In this document: positions 7,908-16,274 of the stretch, piece by piece
Numbering within the stretch: the stretch's first letter is position 1
How the letters are laid out: each line of letters opens with the position of its first letter
DNA from: Streptomyces avicenniae
GTDB taxonomy: Bacteria > Actinomycetota > Actinomycetes > Streptomycetales > Streptomycetaceae
NCBI RefSeq assembly: GCF_000719135.1
Contig: NZ_JOEK01000002.1
Span: 434,001 to 498,000 of the forward strand
Direction of reading: 5' to 3'
Length of the DNA: 64,000 nt
Position numbers and translations under genes: made by a program
Notes under the pieces: model-generated
What the model was told of the DNA's origin: nothing
Databases searched by the model: none
Seen by the model: only the letters and a program-made list of their open reading frames with translations

Positions 7908-9325
7908 TGCCTGAAGAACAGCCTCGTGCCTTCCCCGCCGATTTCCTGTGGGGATCGGCCACCGCCGCCTATCAGATCGAGGGGGCCGCCGCCGAGGGCG
8001 GCCGTACCCCGTCGATCTGGGACACCTTCAGCCGCACGCCCGGCAAGGTGTTCGAGGGGCATACCGGTGACGTCGCCTGTGACCACTATCACCGGTGGCG
8101 TGACGACCTCGACCTGATGGCGGAACTGGGCCTGGCCGCCTACCGGTTCTCGGTGTCCTGGACCCGCGTCCAGCCCACCGGGCGTGGCCCTGCGGTGCAG
8201 CGGGGTCTGGACTTCTACCGGGAGCTGGCCGACGGCCTGCTCGAACGCGGCATCACGCCCGCCCTCACCCTCTACCACTGGGATCTTCCCCAGGAGTTGG
8301 AGGACGCGGGCGGCTGGCCGGTGCGGGAGACGGCGGAGCGGTTCGCGGAGTACGCGGGCCTGGTCGGGGAGGCACTGGGCGACCGGGTGCCGTTGTGGAC
8401 GACGCTGAACGAGCCGTTCTGCAGCGCGTTCCTCGGGTACGGCTCGGGGGTGCACGCGCCGGGCCGGACCGAGCCCGAGTCCGTCCTGCGGGCGGCGCAC
8501 CATCTGAACCTGGGGCATGGCCTGGCGGTCCGTACGCTCCGGTCGGTCCTTCCGGCGGACGCGCGGATCGGTGTCACGCTGAATCCGGGTGTCGTCCGGG
8601 CGAGGACGGACGCGGCGGAGGACCGGGACGCGGCGCGGCGTATCGACGCGCTCCAGACGCGGATCTTCACCGGCCCGTTGCTGCACGGTTCCTATCCGGC
8701 GGATCTGCGGGAGGACACGGCCGGGGTGAGCGACTGGTCGTTCGTGCGGGACGGGGACGAGGCGGTGATCCGTCAGCCGATCGACTTCCTCGGGGTGAAC
8801 TACTACAACCCGGTGGAGGTGGCGGCGCCCGTTCCCGGTGCGGCGGGTCCGCGTGACGACGGGCACGGGTCGTCGGCGCATTCGCCGTGGGTCGGTTCCG
8901 AGGGGGTCGAGTTCACGCCGTTGCCGGGTGGGCGGACGGCCATGGGCTGGCCCATCGACGCGACCGGTCTGACGGACGTGCTGCTGCGGTTCTCGCGGGA
9001 GGTGCCGGATCTTCCGCTGTATGTGACGGAGAACGGCGCGGCGTTCGACGACACGGTGGACGCGCAGGGCGCGGTGCACGACCCGGAGCGGGTGGCGTAT
9101 CTGCGGGGGCATCTGGGTGCCGTGTTGGACGCGGTGGAGCAGGGTGCCGATGTGCGGGGCTACTTCGTGTGGTCGCTGCTGGACAACTTCGAGTGGGCGT
9201 ACGGGTACGGGAAGCGTTTCGGTGTGGTGCACGTCGATTTCGAGACGCTGCGGCGTACGCCGAAGTCGAGCGCGCGGTGGTATGCCGAGCTGGTCCGTTC
9301 CGGGGTGCTGCCGGGGTCGGGCTGA
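7907..9325 (+). CDS. bglC: BglC, family 1 beta-glucosidase
   Basis: 472 residues, a full-length GH1 enzyme without signal peptide, so it hydrolyses imported cellobiose in the cytoplasm. Catalytic residues are visible: acid/base Glu169 in TLNEP and nucleophile Glu375 in TENG. N-terminal GH1 signature [16 protein letters not shown]-terminal [13 protein letters not shown] lines the substrate site. It lies 57 bp after cebG but has its own promoter and CebR box, as in other streptomycetes where BglC both yields glucose and removes the CebR inducer. A strong hairpin follows. Confidence 0.93.
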   Translation: MPEEQPRAFPADFLWGSATAAYQIEGAAAEGGRTPSIWDTFSRTPGKVFEGHTGDVACDHYHRWRDDLDLMAELGLAAYRFSVSWTRVQPTGRGPAVQRGLDFYRELADGLLERGITPALTLYHWDLPQELEDAGGWPVRETAERFAEYAGLVGEALGDRVPLWTTLNEPFCSAFLGYGSGVHAPGRTEPESVLRAAHHLNLGHGLAVRTLRSVLPADARIGVTLNPGVVRARTDAAEDRDAARRIDALQTRIFTGPLLHGSYPADLREDTAGVSDWSFVRDGDEAVIRQPIDFLGVNYYNPVEVAAPVPGAAGPRDDGHGSSAHSPWVGSEGVEFTPLPGGRTAMGWPIDATGLTDVLLRFSREVPDLPLYVTENGAAFDDTVDAQGAVHDPERVAYLRGHLGAVLDAVEQGADVRGYFVWSLLDNFEWAYGYGKRFGVVHVDFETLRRTPKSSARWYAELVRSGVLPGSG

Positions 9326-9333
9326 GGGGTCCG

Positions 9334-9369
9334 GCGGGGCGGTGGGGCCTCGGCCCCGGCCGCCCCGCG
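9334..9369 (+). terminator. Terminator hairpin of bglC
   Basis: A long GC stem (GCGGGGCGG.GGGGCC / GGCCCC.GCCGCCCCGC) with a 2-nt loop and one bulge, starting 9 nt after the bglC stop. Confidence 0.7.
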
Positions 9370-9514
9370 CGGCGTCCCTTCCGGTCGGGTCACGGCCGGG
9401 AGGGGTGGCGTCGGCCCACCGGCGTGGCGTCCGCCTCGTCCCCGTCATCCTTCGCGGGGCCGACCGCAGCACCGACCGCAGGGCCGACCACAGGGTCACG
9501 ATCACCGTCCTCAT

Positions 9515-9550
9515 CATGTCACTCACTGTGACATGCCCCACTGACAGTGA
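9515..9550. repeat. Nested inverted repeats between convergent genes
   Basis: Perfect 8-bp inverted repeat CATGTCAC-N5-GTGACATG (9515-9535). The alternative TCACTGT-N14-ACAGTGA (9523-9550) overlaps it. It sits between the bglC terminator and the 3' end of the minus-strand gene. It may be a bidirectional terminator or a protein-binding site. Confidence 0.6.
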
Positions 9551-9556
9551 CGCCCG

Positions 9557-10414
9557 TCAGGTGAACGCCCCGTCGGGTGGTGGAGGGGAGGCCGACGCGG
9601 TCGCGTCCGTGACGACCGGCGCCCCGCCCGTGAAGTCCCGCAGCTCGCGGCCCGCGAGGACCCGGGCCGTGAACGGGTCGGCGGCGCAGCGGCGCACGAG
9701 TTCGGCGAGGGGCAGTTCGCCGTCCGCGGCGAGGAGTACGCCGTTGCCGAAGCGTCGCCCGCGCAGGACCGCGGGTTCGGCCATGAGGCAGACGTGCGCG
9801 AACCGGTCGGCGAGGGTGGCGGCCTGCCGCCGCAGGTGGGCGAGCGGTGGTCCGTCGGTGACGTTGACGGCGTACCAGCCGCCGGGGGCGAGGACGCGGG
9901 CGGCCTCGGCGAGGAATTCGGCGGTGGTGCAGTGGGCCGGTGTCCTGGCGTCGCTGAAGACGTCGGTGAGGACGAGCCCGGCCCACGCGTCGGGCAGTTT
10001 CCGCAGCAGTTCGCGCGCGTCGGTGGGGCGGACCTTGACGCGGGCGGTGTCGGGGAGGGGCAGTTCCCTGCGGACGAGCGCGGTGAGGCGGGCGTCGGGT
10101 TCGGCGACCTGCTGGACGGAGCGGGGGCGCGTGACGGCGACGTAGCGGGCGAGGGTGAGGGCGCCGCCGCCGAGGTGGACGACGGTGAGGGGCTGTCCCG
10201 GGGGTGCGGCGAGGTCGGCGACGTGTCCGAGGCGCCGTTGGTACTCGAAGGCGAGGCGGGTGGGTGCGTCGAGGTCCACGTGGGACTGCGGGGCGCCGTC
10301 GAGGAGGAGTTCCCAGGCGTGGGGGCGGTCCGGGTCGGGGACGAGCTGGGCCAGGCCGCCGTCCACGGGTTCGCTGACGGTCTCCCGGCCGCCGGCGCGG
10401 CGTCCGCGTCTCAT
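9557..10414 (-). CDS. Spermidine-synthase-like class I methyltransferase-fold protein
   Basis: 285 residues with a Rossmann fold of the spermidine synthase/methyltransferase type: VVHLGGGALTLARYV is the glycine-rich nucleotide loop (about residues 95-109), and LVLTDVFSDA matches the aminopropyltransferase-family strand that carries the acidic catalytic position. Actinobacteria often encode such stand-alone proteins without proven polyamine activity, so the true substrate is uncertain. It begins at ATG 10414 and converges on bglC. Confidence 0.75.
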   Translation of the reverse strand: MRRGRRAGGRETVSEPVDGGLAQLVPDPDRPHAWELLLDGAPQSHVDLDAPTRLAFEYQRRLGHVADLAAPPGQPLTVVHLGGGALTLARYVAVTRPRSVQQVAEPDARLTALVRRELPLPDTARVKVRPTDARELLRKLPDAWAGLVLTDVFSDARTPAHCTTAEFLAEAARVLAPGGWYAVNVTDGPPLAHLRRQAATLADRFAHVCLMAEPAVLRGRRFGNGVLLAADGELPLAELVRRCAADPFTARVLAGRELRDFTGGAPVVTDATASASPPPPDGAFT

Positions 10415-10612
10415 CGTGGGCTCCGGCTGGTCACCGGCACCGGCACCGGCACCGGTCGGCGGGGGGAGGCCGGTGCGTCGTACGGCGGTGTCGGCGTGGG
10501 TGTCGGGTTCGGGGTCGTCCGGGTCGTCACGTCCACCAGTGTGACGACCGGCGGGGCCGCCGCGCGGCGGCCCCTGCCTTCCGGCCCCGGCCCGGTCGCG
10601 GGGCCCGGTGGG

Positions 10613-10975
10613 TCACTGGCAGCGGTCAACGACGCGCAGCATGGTGACGGCCTCGCTCAGCGCGGCGCGCAGCCGGTGGGGTTCGGTGGCGTCGCGGACG
10701 GCGCCGTCGGGCGGGACCAGCCAGCCGCTGCCGGTCACCGGTGGTGTCCCGCTGCCGCGCCGTGCGGCGGTGTGGGTCTGGGTGCAGGCGCTGCCGGGCA
10801 GGTCCCAGCGCTCGGCCGTGCCCGGCGGCACGAGGAAGCCGAGGGTGTCGCCGTCCCTGTCGTGCAGGACGGGGCCGACGCCGTGCCGGATGCGCAGGAT
10901 GTCGGCGGCCTCCAGTCCTTCCCTGGCAGGAACGGTGACCAGATCACAGGGCGGCGTGTCGCCGGTGTCCGCCAT
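10613..10975 (-). CDS. Conserved hypothetical protein, small
   Basis: 120 residues, soluble, not recognised with confidence. ATG 10975 has GGAGGAGG about 6-8 nt upstream, which decides this start over the longer frame. The central GPVLHDRDGDTLGFLVPPGT and GSGWLVPPDG stretches resemble small Streptomyces proteins related to the N-terminal part of bifunctional primase/polymerase-like proteins, but that match is weak. It is transcribed divergently from the XRE-TPR regulator, with about 170 bp between the starts. Confidence 0.7.
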   Translation of the reverse strand: MADTGDTPPCDLVTVPAREGLEAADILRIRHGVGPVLHDRDGDTLGFLVPPGTAERWDLPGSACTQTHTAARRGSGTPPVTGSGWLVPPDGAVRDATEPHRLRAALSEAVTMLRVVDRCQ

Positions 10976-11146
10976 GGTGTGCCTCCTCCGGAGTTTCGGT
11001 CCGGTGTTCAACGCGCCACGTCGTCAACGGCTACGGGCGGATACCGCCGGAAAGGCTGGCAGTTCATGGCGGATCGTGGGCGTGTTGTGTGGATTCGCCG
11101 GGAAAGACAGGGTAGTGCGGCGTCGGGGGCCGATACGGTCCGCTGC

Positions 11147-12604
11147 ATGGCGACGTCACCATACGCGTCCCGGACGAGCGGGCCCAACCGGGTGTTCCGG
11201 GAGCTGCGGGGGCCGCTGTCCCCCGGGGAGTTCGCCGCGAGAGTACGGCGCGCGGCGCGTGAGATCGGCGAGCGGGTCAGTTGTGACGCCCGGTACGTGG
11301 GGCGGGTGGAAGCGGGCGAGATCCGGTGCCCTAACTACGCCTACGAGCGGGTATTCCTTCATATGTTCCCCGGTCGTTCGCTGACCGATCTCGGATTCGA
11401 ACCCCGGCACGCGGTGCGCGGACGCAGACCGGGCCCGCTTCCCCCCACCCCGTCGGTGTCGTCCGTCCCGGCAGCCGCGTGTCCGGCCGGTGCGCCCGGC
11501 CGTGTTCCCGGCGCCGCAGGTGCCGCCGGTCCCGCGGGCGACCGCATGGACGGTATCGACGGTATCGACGGCTTCACCGACTCGGAGGAGGGCGACGTGC
11601 TGCGTCGCGTGTTCATGACCGGCGGTCCCGCCGCCGTCGCGTCCCTGACCGCTCTGGGGACGCTTCCGGCCGCCGCCGCCACACCCACCGCGCGTCCGGG
11701 CCCGCGTGAGGTGGCCGCCTTGGCGGCGACCGTGCGGAACATCCGGCTGCTGGACGACCGGCACGGCGCGGACGCGCTGTACCGGCCCGCCGGTGAGGCG
11801 CTGCGGATCGCGTACCAGTTGCTCGACGCGGGGGCGCGGCGGGAGCGGGTGAGCGGTCGGCTCCACTCCGCGGCGGGGGAGCTGGCCGTCTCGGTGGGCT
11901 GGCTGGCCCACGACTCGGGGCGTACGGCGGACGCCCGTTCGCACTACGCGGAGGCGCTGGCGACGGCGCGGGTCGGCGGTGACGCGGCGCTGGAGGCGCA
12001 CGCGTTCTGCAACGCGGCGTATCTGGCGCTGGACGCGGACCGTCCGCGGGAGGCGCTGCGGGCGGCGCAGGCGGGGCAGCAGGCGGCGCGGCGTCTGGCG
12101 TGGCCGCGGTTGCGTTCGCTGCTGGCGCTGCGGGAGGCGGGGGCGTGGGCGGCGCTGGGCGACCGGGCGGGGTGCGAGGAGGCGCTGGCGCGTGCCGGGG
12201 TGGAGTACGGGCGGGACGCGGCGGAGGTGGCGCCCGGGTGGATGACGTTCTTCGGCGAGGCGGAGGCGGCGAGTCTGGAGGCGGGCTGCTGGGGGGTGCT
12301 CGGGGAGTACGGGCGTGCGGTCGCCGGTGCGCGGCGGGCGGTCACGGCGGCGCTGCGTGAGCCGCATTTCGTGCGGAACATCGCGCTCTACTCGGCGGAG
12401 CTGGCCGGGCATCTGGCCGCCGGGGGGAGTCCCGAGGAGGCGGCGGCGCACGGGGGGCGGGCGTTGGACCTGCTGGCGCAGGTCAGGTCGGCGCGGATCG
12501 TGACGTTGCTGTCCTCGACGGCGGGGCGGTTGCGTCCGGCGCGGCACGACCGGGCGGTGTCGTCGTTCCTGGAACGGCACGCGGCGCTGCCCGCGGCGGC
12601 CTGA
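11147..12604 (+). CDS. XRE-type regulator with internal Tat-like segment and TPR domain
   Basis: 485 residues. The N-terminal ~80 residues form a Cro/CI-like helix-turn-helix region, followed by a Pro/Ala/Gly-rich linker. Next comes an RR-x-F-M segment with a hydrophobic run (about residues 160-185) that looks like a Tat signal but lies inside the chain, then a long Ala-rich tetratricopeptide-like C-terminal half (about 200-480). This resembles Streptomyces NsdA-type differentiation regulators, which have TPR repeats; the target is unknown. TACGGT at 11134-11139 lies 7 nt before ATG 11147, so the mRNA is probably leaderless. Confidence 0.82.
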   Translation: MATSPYASRTSGPNRVFRELRGPLSPGEFAARVRRAAREIGERVSCDARYVGRVEAGEIRCPNYAYERVFLHMFPGRSLTDLGFEPRHAVRGRRPGPLPPTPSVSSVPAAACPAGAPGRVPGAAGAAGPAGDRMDGIDGIDGFTDSEEGDVLRRVFMTGGPAAVASLTALGTLPAAAATPTARPGPREVAALAATVRNIRLLDDRHGADALYRPAGEALRIAYQLLDAGARRERVSGRLHSAAGELAVSVGWLAHDSGRTADARSHYAEALATARVGGDAALEAHAFCNAAYLALDADRPREALRAAQAGQQAARRLAWPRLRSLLALREAGAWAALGDRAGCEEALARAGVEYGRDAAEVAPGWMTFFGEAEAASLEAGCWGVLGEYGRAVAGARRAVTAALREPHFVRNIALYSAELAGHLAAGGSPEEAAAHGGRALDLLAQVRSARIVTLLSSTAGRLRPARHDRAVSSFLERHAALPAAA

Positions 12605-12945
12605 CGGCGGGCGGCGCGCGGCGCGGAGGGGCGCGGCGGGGCGGGGTCACAGGTCGCGCGCGGGCGCATGCGCGTGTGTCGTGCGCCGCGACGCGCGGCA
12701 CGGCGAGGTGATCATGGAGCGTGCGCGGGCGGCGCCCCGCGCGCCGTGGCCGGGAACGTGCGGTGTGCGGCCGTCTCCCGCGCCGCCCCGCATAGGCGGC
12801 GCGGCAGCGGGAAGTCGGTGTGGTCACCGGTCCCTGGCGTTCGCGCCGGGCTCAGGAGGTGACGCGTACGCCATCCGCATCCCGACTCGCAGACGGGCGC
12901 CCGTGCGGCGCGGTGCACGGCGTTCCGCGCCGGTGCGCGCGCCGG
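12605..12945. other. Intergenic region between convergent genes
   Basis: No gene seen. There are short GC palindromes, including GCGCGGG/CCCCGCGC near 12723-12743 and ACGGGCGCCCGT at 12893-12904, which may help terminate the two converging transcripts. Confidence 0.4.
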
Positions 12946-13551
12946 TCAGGGCGTGGCGTCGAGGTGGCCTGTGTCGTTCCAGCGTTCGAGGGCCGGGCCG
13001 CCGTACGCGGTGGTGAGGGCGCACAGGGCCGCGGGGTCGAGGCGCAGGCGGGCGGCGAAGGACACGTCCTCGCCGAGCCAGCGGGCGGCGATGGCGCGCG
13101 AGATGTGGCCGTGGGCGAAGACGACGGTGTCGCGGTCGGTGGACCTGGCCCAGGCGACGACGGCGTCGGCGCGTGCGGCGAGCTGGGCGAGGGTCTCGCC
13201 GCCGGTCACGCCGTCGCGCCAGATGAGCCAGCCGGGGCCGCGTCGCTCGGTGATCTGGGCGGGGGTGAGGCCCTCCTCGTCGCCGTAGTCCCATTCGCGA
13301 AGCGCGTCCCAGTCGGTGGCGCGTTCGCCGAATCCGGCCAGTTCGCAGGTCTCGTGGGCGCGGGAGAGCGGGCTGGTGCGGATCTCGGCGTCGGGGAGCC
13401 CGTGCCAGGGGGCGCCGTGGAGGCGCTGTCCGAGGGCCTTGGCCTGGGCACGGCCTTCGTCCAGGAGGGGGACATCGGTGTGTCCGGTGTGCCGTCCGGA
13501 GACCGACCAGGCCGTCCGTCCGTGTCGGACCAGCACGAGGCGCGCCGCCAT
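12946..13551 (-). CDS. Histidine phosphatase family protein (phosphoglycerate-mutase-like)
   Basis: 201 residues. [11 protein letters not shown] near the N-terminus is the RHG motif with the phospho-accepting His; the second catalytic His is in VFAHGHISR (about residue 150). Acidic and Arg pocket residues fit the GpmB/CobC-like branch, so the substrate is a small phosphomonoester that cannot be named. Of three in-frame ATGs I chose 13551, where GGAAGG lies 7 nt upstream; the ATG at 13557 would abut it. Confidence 0.85.
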   Translation of the reverse strand: MAARLVLVRHGRTAWSVSGRHTGHTDVPLLDEGRAQAKALGQRLHGAPWHGLPDAEIRTSPLSRAHETCELAGFGERATDWDALREWDYGDEEGLTPAQITERRGPGWLIWRDGVTGGETLAQLAARADAVVAWARSTDRDTVVFAHGHISRAIAARWLGEDVSFAARLRLDPAALCALTTAYGGPALERWNDTGHLDATP

Positions 13552-13743
13552 GACCATCCTTCCGTTTGTCACATCGGTCACTCATCATCTCGCAAGCAAC
13601 CGAAGGGGTCTCCCCTGACGTCTGTTCCAGAGCCCTTCGGCTTACGGTTGTCCTGGATTCGCCTGCTCGTGGGCGGGCTCAGCCACTGCCGCAGACGACG
13701 CGACGTGAAGAAGTGCACCCCGGGGAACTTGGAGTAGGAGCGT

Positions 13744-14628
13744 ATGTGTCGAGACCGGCCACGCTGGTGGACCGAGCTGCTGCTGCTCGTCGTCGTCTAC
13801 GGCGCGTACTCCGGTGCGCGGCTGCTGGCGCGCGGGGACGTGAGCACGGCGGTGGACAACGGGCTCGCGATCCTGCGGTTGGAGCGCGCGCTGTGGCTGC
13901 ACCCCGAGGTGCCTTTGAACGAGTTGTTCACGCAGGAGGCGTGGCTGGGCGTGCCGTCGTCGTTCGCGTACGCCTCGCTGCACTACATCGTGACGCCCGC
14001 GGTGCTGGTGTGGCTGTTCCGCCGTAGGCCGCTGCACTACCGGCTGATGCGCACCTGGCTGCTGGCCTCCACGATGCTCGGCCTGATCGGCTTCACGCTG
14101 CTGCCGACCTGCCCGCCGCGGCTGCTGCCCGGGGGCGAGGGGTTCGTGGACAGTCTGGCCCAGTACAGCAACTACGGGTGGTGGGCGAACGACGCGAGCG
14201 CCCCGAGCGGGATGGGTGACTTCACGAACCAGTTCGCGGCGATGCCGAGCCTGCACGTGGGCTGGTCGCTGTGGTGCGGGGTGGCGCTGTGGCACTACGG
14301 GTCGCGTTCGTTGTGGATCAAGTCCGCCGCGCTGGGGTACCCGCTGATGACCACGATGGTCGTGATGGGTACGGCGAACCACTACTTCATGGACGCGGTC
14401 GCGGGCGTGCTGGTGATGACCGCGGGTCTGCTGCTGGCGCGCCCGATGCTGCGGCTGACGCACCGGCTGCGGGAGCGGTTCGGCGGGGTGCGGCCGGTGC
14501 CGGGGACGGAGCACGACAGCCTGCCGTCCGGGCGGCTCGTGGCGGGCGGCACGTCCCGTCCCCGGGATGACCGGGCGGTGGCGCGGCACAATGGACCGGC
14601 GCGCGAGCCCGCCGCTCCGCCGTCCTGA
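13744..14628 (+). CDS. PAP2-superfamily membrane protein, AUR1/inositolphosphotransferase-like
   Basis: 294 residues with about six membrane segments and a polar C-terminal tail. The phosphatase/transferase signature is present as MPSLHVGWSLW and, downstream, NHYFMDAVAGV, which carry the two catalytic histidines of the AUR1-type PAP2 branch. Such proteins transfer or remove phospho-headgroups of lipids at the outer face of the membrane. ATG 13744 has GGAG (13731) at 9 nt. The gene is divergent from the phosphatase gene. Confidence 0.82.
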   Translation: MCRDRPRWWTELLLLVVVYGAYSGARLLARGDVSTAVDNGLAILRLERALWLHPEVPLNELFTQEAWLGVPSSFAYASLHYIVTPAVLVWLFRRRPLHYRLMRTWLLASTMLGLIGFTLLPTCPPRLLPGGEGFVDSLAQYSNYGWWANDASAPSGMGDFTNQFAAMPSLHVGWSLWCGVALWHYGSRSLWIKSAALGYPLMTTMVVMGTANHYFMDAVAGVLVMTAGLLLARPMLRLTHRLRERFGGVRPVPGTEHDSLPSGRLVAGGTSRPRDDRAVARHNGPAREPAAPPS

Positions 14629-14733
14629 CGGGCGTCGGCGGGCCGGTGCGGTGCCGGATCGGGGCCGGGTGAGGCCGACCGCCGCCCCGGCCGCCGTCCC
14701 CTCCCCCGCCGTCCGTCCAGAAGGAGAGCCTCC

Positions 14734-15093
14734 ATGTCCGAGTCAGGCCCGGTTCCCGAGCCGTCGTCCGGCCGTCCGCCGCAGTACCGCAGGCCGGCCG
14801 CGCTGTTCTTCGACCCTCCGTCGGGGCAGGCGGAGGACGAGCACTTCTTCGCACTGGAGACCCTGACCGACCCGTCGCAGCTCCTGGAGCGGGCGACGGA
14901 GCTGGCGGTCGCGTTCCAGGCGGCGGCCGACCGGGCCGTGGAGTTCCAGGCGACGGCGGCGGCGCAGCTGGCCGATCCGCGGCGGTTCGACAGCCTCTCG
15001 GCGGCGGCCGTGGCGGAGCGCGCGGGCTGGACCGAGGACTACGCCGTCAGGATGATCGAGTACGGCCGTGAGCTGGAGCGGCGGCGTCCCTAG
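14734..15093 (+). CDS. Conserved small hypothetical protein
   Basis: 119 residues. A disordered Pro/Ser-rich N-terminus (about 30 residues) precedes a helical part rich in Ala, Glu and Phe; the last 40 residues contain a possible helix-turn-helix-like pair (LSAAAVAERAGWTEDYAVRMIEYG). AAGGAG lies 9 nt before the ATG. It ends about 50 nt before the tRNA-Lys gene. Function not recognised. Confidence 0.7.
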   Translation: MSESGPVPEPSSGRPPQYRRPAALFFDPPSGQAEDEHFFALETLTDPSQLLERATELAVAFQAAADRAVEFQATAAAQLADPRRFDSLSAAAVAERAGWTEDYAVRMIEYGRELERRRP

Positions 15094-15143
15094 CCGATTT
15101 TTCTTCCACGCGATCCTGGTGCTAGAGTCTGAGACGTCAGCAG

Positions 15144-15217
15144 GCGCCGCTAGCTCAGTTGGTTAGAGCAGCTGACTCTTAATCAGCGGGTCCGGGGTTC
15201 GAGTCCCTGGCGGCGCA
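15144..15217 (+). tRNA. tRNA-Lys (anticodon CTT)
   Basis: Full cloverleaf. The acceptor stem GCGCCGC pairs with GCGGCGC plus discriminator A; the D arm is AGCTCAGTTGGTTAGAGC; the anticodon stem-loop GCTGA-CTCTTAA-TCAGC gives CTT; the T arm carries GGTTCGAGTCC. A -10 element TAGAGT lies at 15123-15128. CC follows the discriminator in the genome. Confidence 0.97.
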
Positions 15218-15225
15218 CCTGATGG

Positions 15226-15257
15226 GAATCCCCCTCACCTCCGGGTGAGGGGGATTC
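15226..15257 (+). terminator. Terminator of tRNA-Lys
   Basis: Perfect 14-bp stem beginning GAATCCCCCTCACC with a TCCG loop, 8 nt after the tRNA and followed by a T-rich stretch. Confidence 0.9.
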
Positions 15258-15500
15258 TCTGCTTTGTGGATACGGGGTTCACGGGCCGGAAGCCGCGGTG
15301 GCGTGCCCGGTTCCCGCGCCGCGCCGCCCTACGGGGAATGCCCCGGGCGGAAGAGAGAATTCCGCGCCCGGTATTCCGGGGGATTTCCCACGGCTGTTCC
15401 CGTGGCCGGGCGGAGACGGGGCCGGAAAAGAACACCGGGCGGGGGAGGCAGATGTTCGGATCGGCGGACAACACCGCCCGGGGACCCTACGCTTCGGTGC

Positions 15501-15776
15501 ATGACAGCACCAGAAACCGATCCGATCGCCGAACTGTCCGGTCACATCGAGGCGACTCTCGCCGCCCTGGCCGCCATGCCCGACGCGATCGCGCGCGAAC
15601 GGGCCGCGCGGCGCCTCGTGGACGAGGTGATACCGAACGCCACCCGCAGACTCGCCGCCGTACGCAGGGAAGTGGTCGTCGGCTTACGCGACGAGCGGTA
15701 CAAACTCCGCGAGATAGGCGAGATGCTGGGACTTTCCGTGTCACGGGTCAATCAGATCGCCCGGGGCAACAAGTGA
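15501..15776 (+). CDS. Small helix-turn-helix protein (sigma region 4-like)
   Basis: 91 residues. The C-terminal half contains a clear helix-turn-helix, LREIGEMLGLSVSRVNQIARG (about residues 70-90), of the sigma-70 region 4/TrfB-like kind; the N-terminal half is helical. TACGCT at 15488-15493 stands 7 nt before the ATG, which indicates a leaderless transcript. It converges with the recombinase-like gene with a 1-nt gap between stop codons. Small proteins of this kind are frequent in Streptomyces and their targets are unknown. Confidence 0.75.
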   Translation: MTAPETDPIAELSGHIEATLAALAAMPDAIARERAARRLVDEVIPNATRRLAAVRREVVVGLRDERYKLREIGEMLGLSVSRVNQIARGNK

Positions 15777-15777
15777 G

Positions 15778-16167
15778 TCAGTCCGCGCGTTTCGGCGCCG
15801 GGATTCCGGTGGCGGCGACGAGGACGGCATAACGCTCCCGGAAATCCCGCTGCAACACGGCGAATCCGGCGCGGTCGTCCGCGACCTGGAGGGGATGCCA
15901 GATGACGACGGCCTCGGCCGTCCCGTCCCTGAGGTGCCGACCGGCGGAACGCCAGCCCTCGCGCTCCTTCAACGGCAGGTCCGGGGTGCTCTCGACGATG
16001 GTGTCCACGACGTCCCACGCCCGCGTCCTGGCGTACTCGGCGCAGGTCCTGGCGTGGCGGGCCGCCGTCCTGGCGTCCCGCTCGCAGACGTAGACGATCG
16101 TCCCCGGCGGGCCGTGACGGCACGGCTCGCCGTTCCTGAAGCAGTGGTCGTAGTGGATCTGCGACAC
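15778..16167 (-). CDS. Degenerate serine-recombinase-like small protein
   Basis: 129 residues. The chain follows the N-terminal resolvase fold by eye: a start strand IVYVCERD, a helix with RTCAEYARTRAWDVVDTIVE, then a VVIWHPLQVADDRAGFAVLQRDF stretch corresponding to the 'VvvwdpdRlaRd' region. At the place of the catalytic Ser (Y-x-R-x-S) it has VCERD, so recombinase activity is unlikely. There is no DNA-binding C-terminal domain. The GTG start at 16167 has GGAGGGGG about 7 nt upstream; an ATG at 16206 lacks one. Confidence 0.65.
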   Translation of the reverse strand: MSQIHYDHCFRNGEPCRHGPPGTIVYVCERDARTAARHARTCAEYARTRAWDVVDTIVESTPDLPLKEREGWRSAGRHLRDGTAEAVVIWHPLQVADDRAGFAVLQRDFRERYAVLVAATGIPAPKRAD

Positions 16168-16274
16168 GGCGCCCCCTCCGGGACCGGGCGGTTCTCCCCG
16201 CATTATGGCGCCGCCCGGCTCCGCGTACCTCCCACTCCGCGAGCTCGCTCTGATGTGCTGACGCGGGGGGTGGT

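Noticed and set aside
6545..9541. A 998-codon open frame antisense to cebFG-bglC
   Set aside because: Its residues are Arg/Pro/His-rich and match no family; the opposite strand carries three clear genes. Long antisense frames arise from GC-biased third positions.
15144..16167. Integrated element at tRNA-Lys
   Set aside because: No full integrase, no excision or replication genes and no second copy of the tRNA 3' end were seen; the recombinase-like protein lacks its catalytic Ser.
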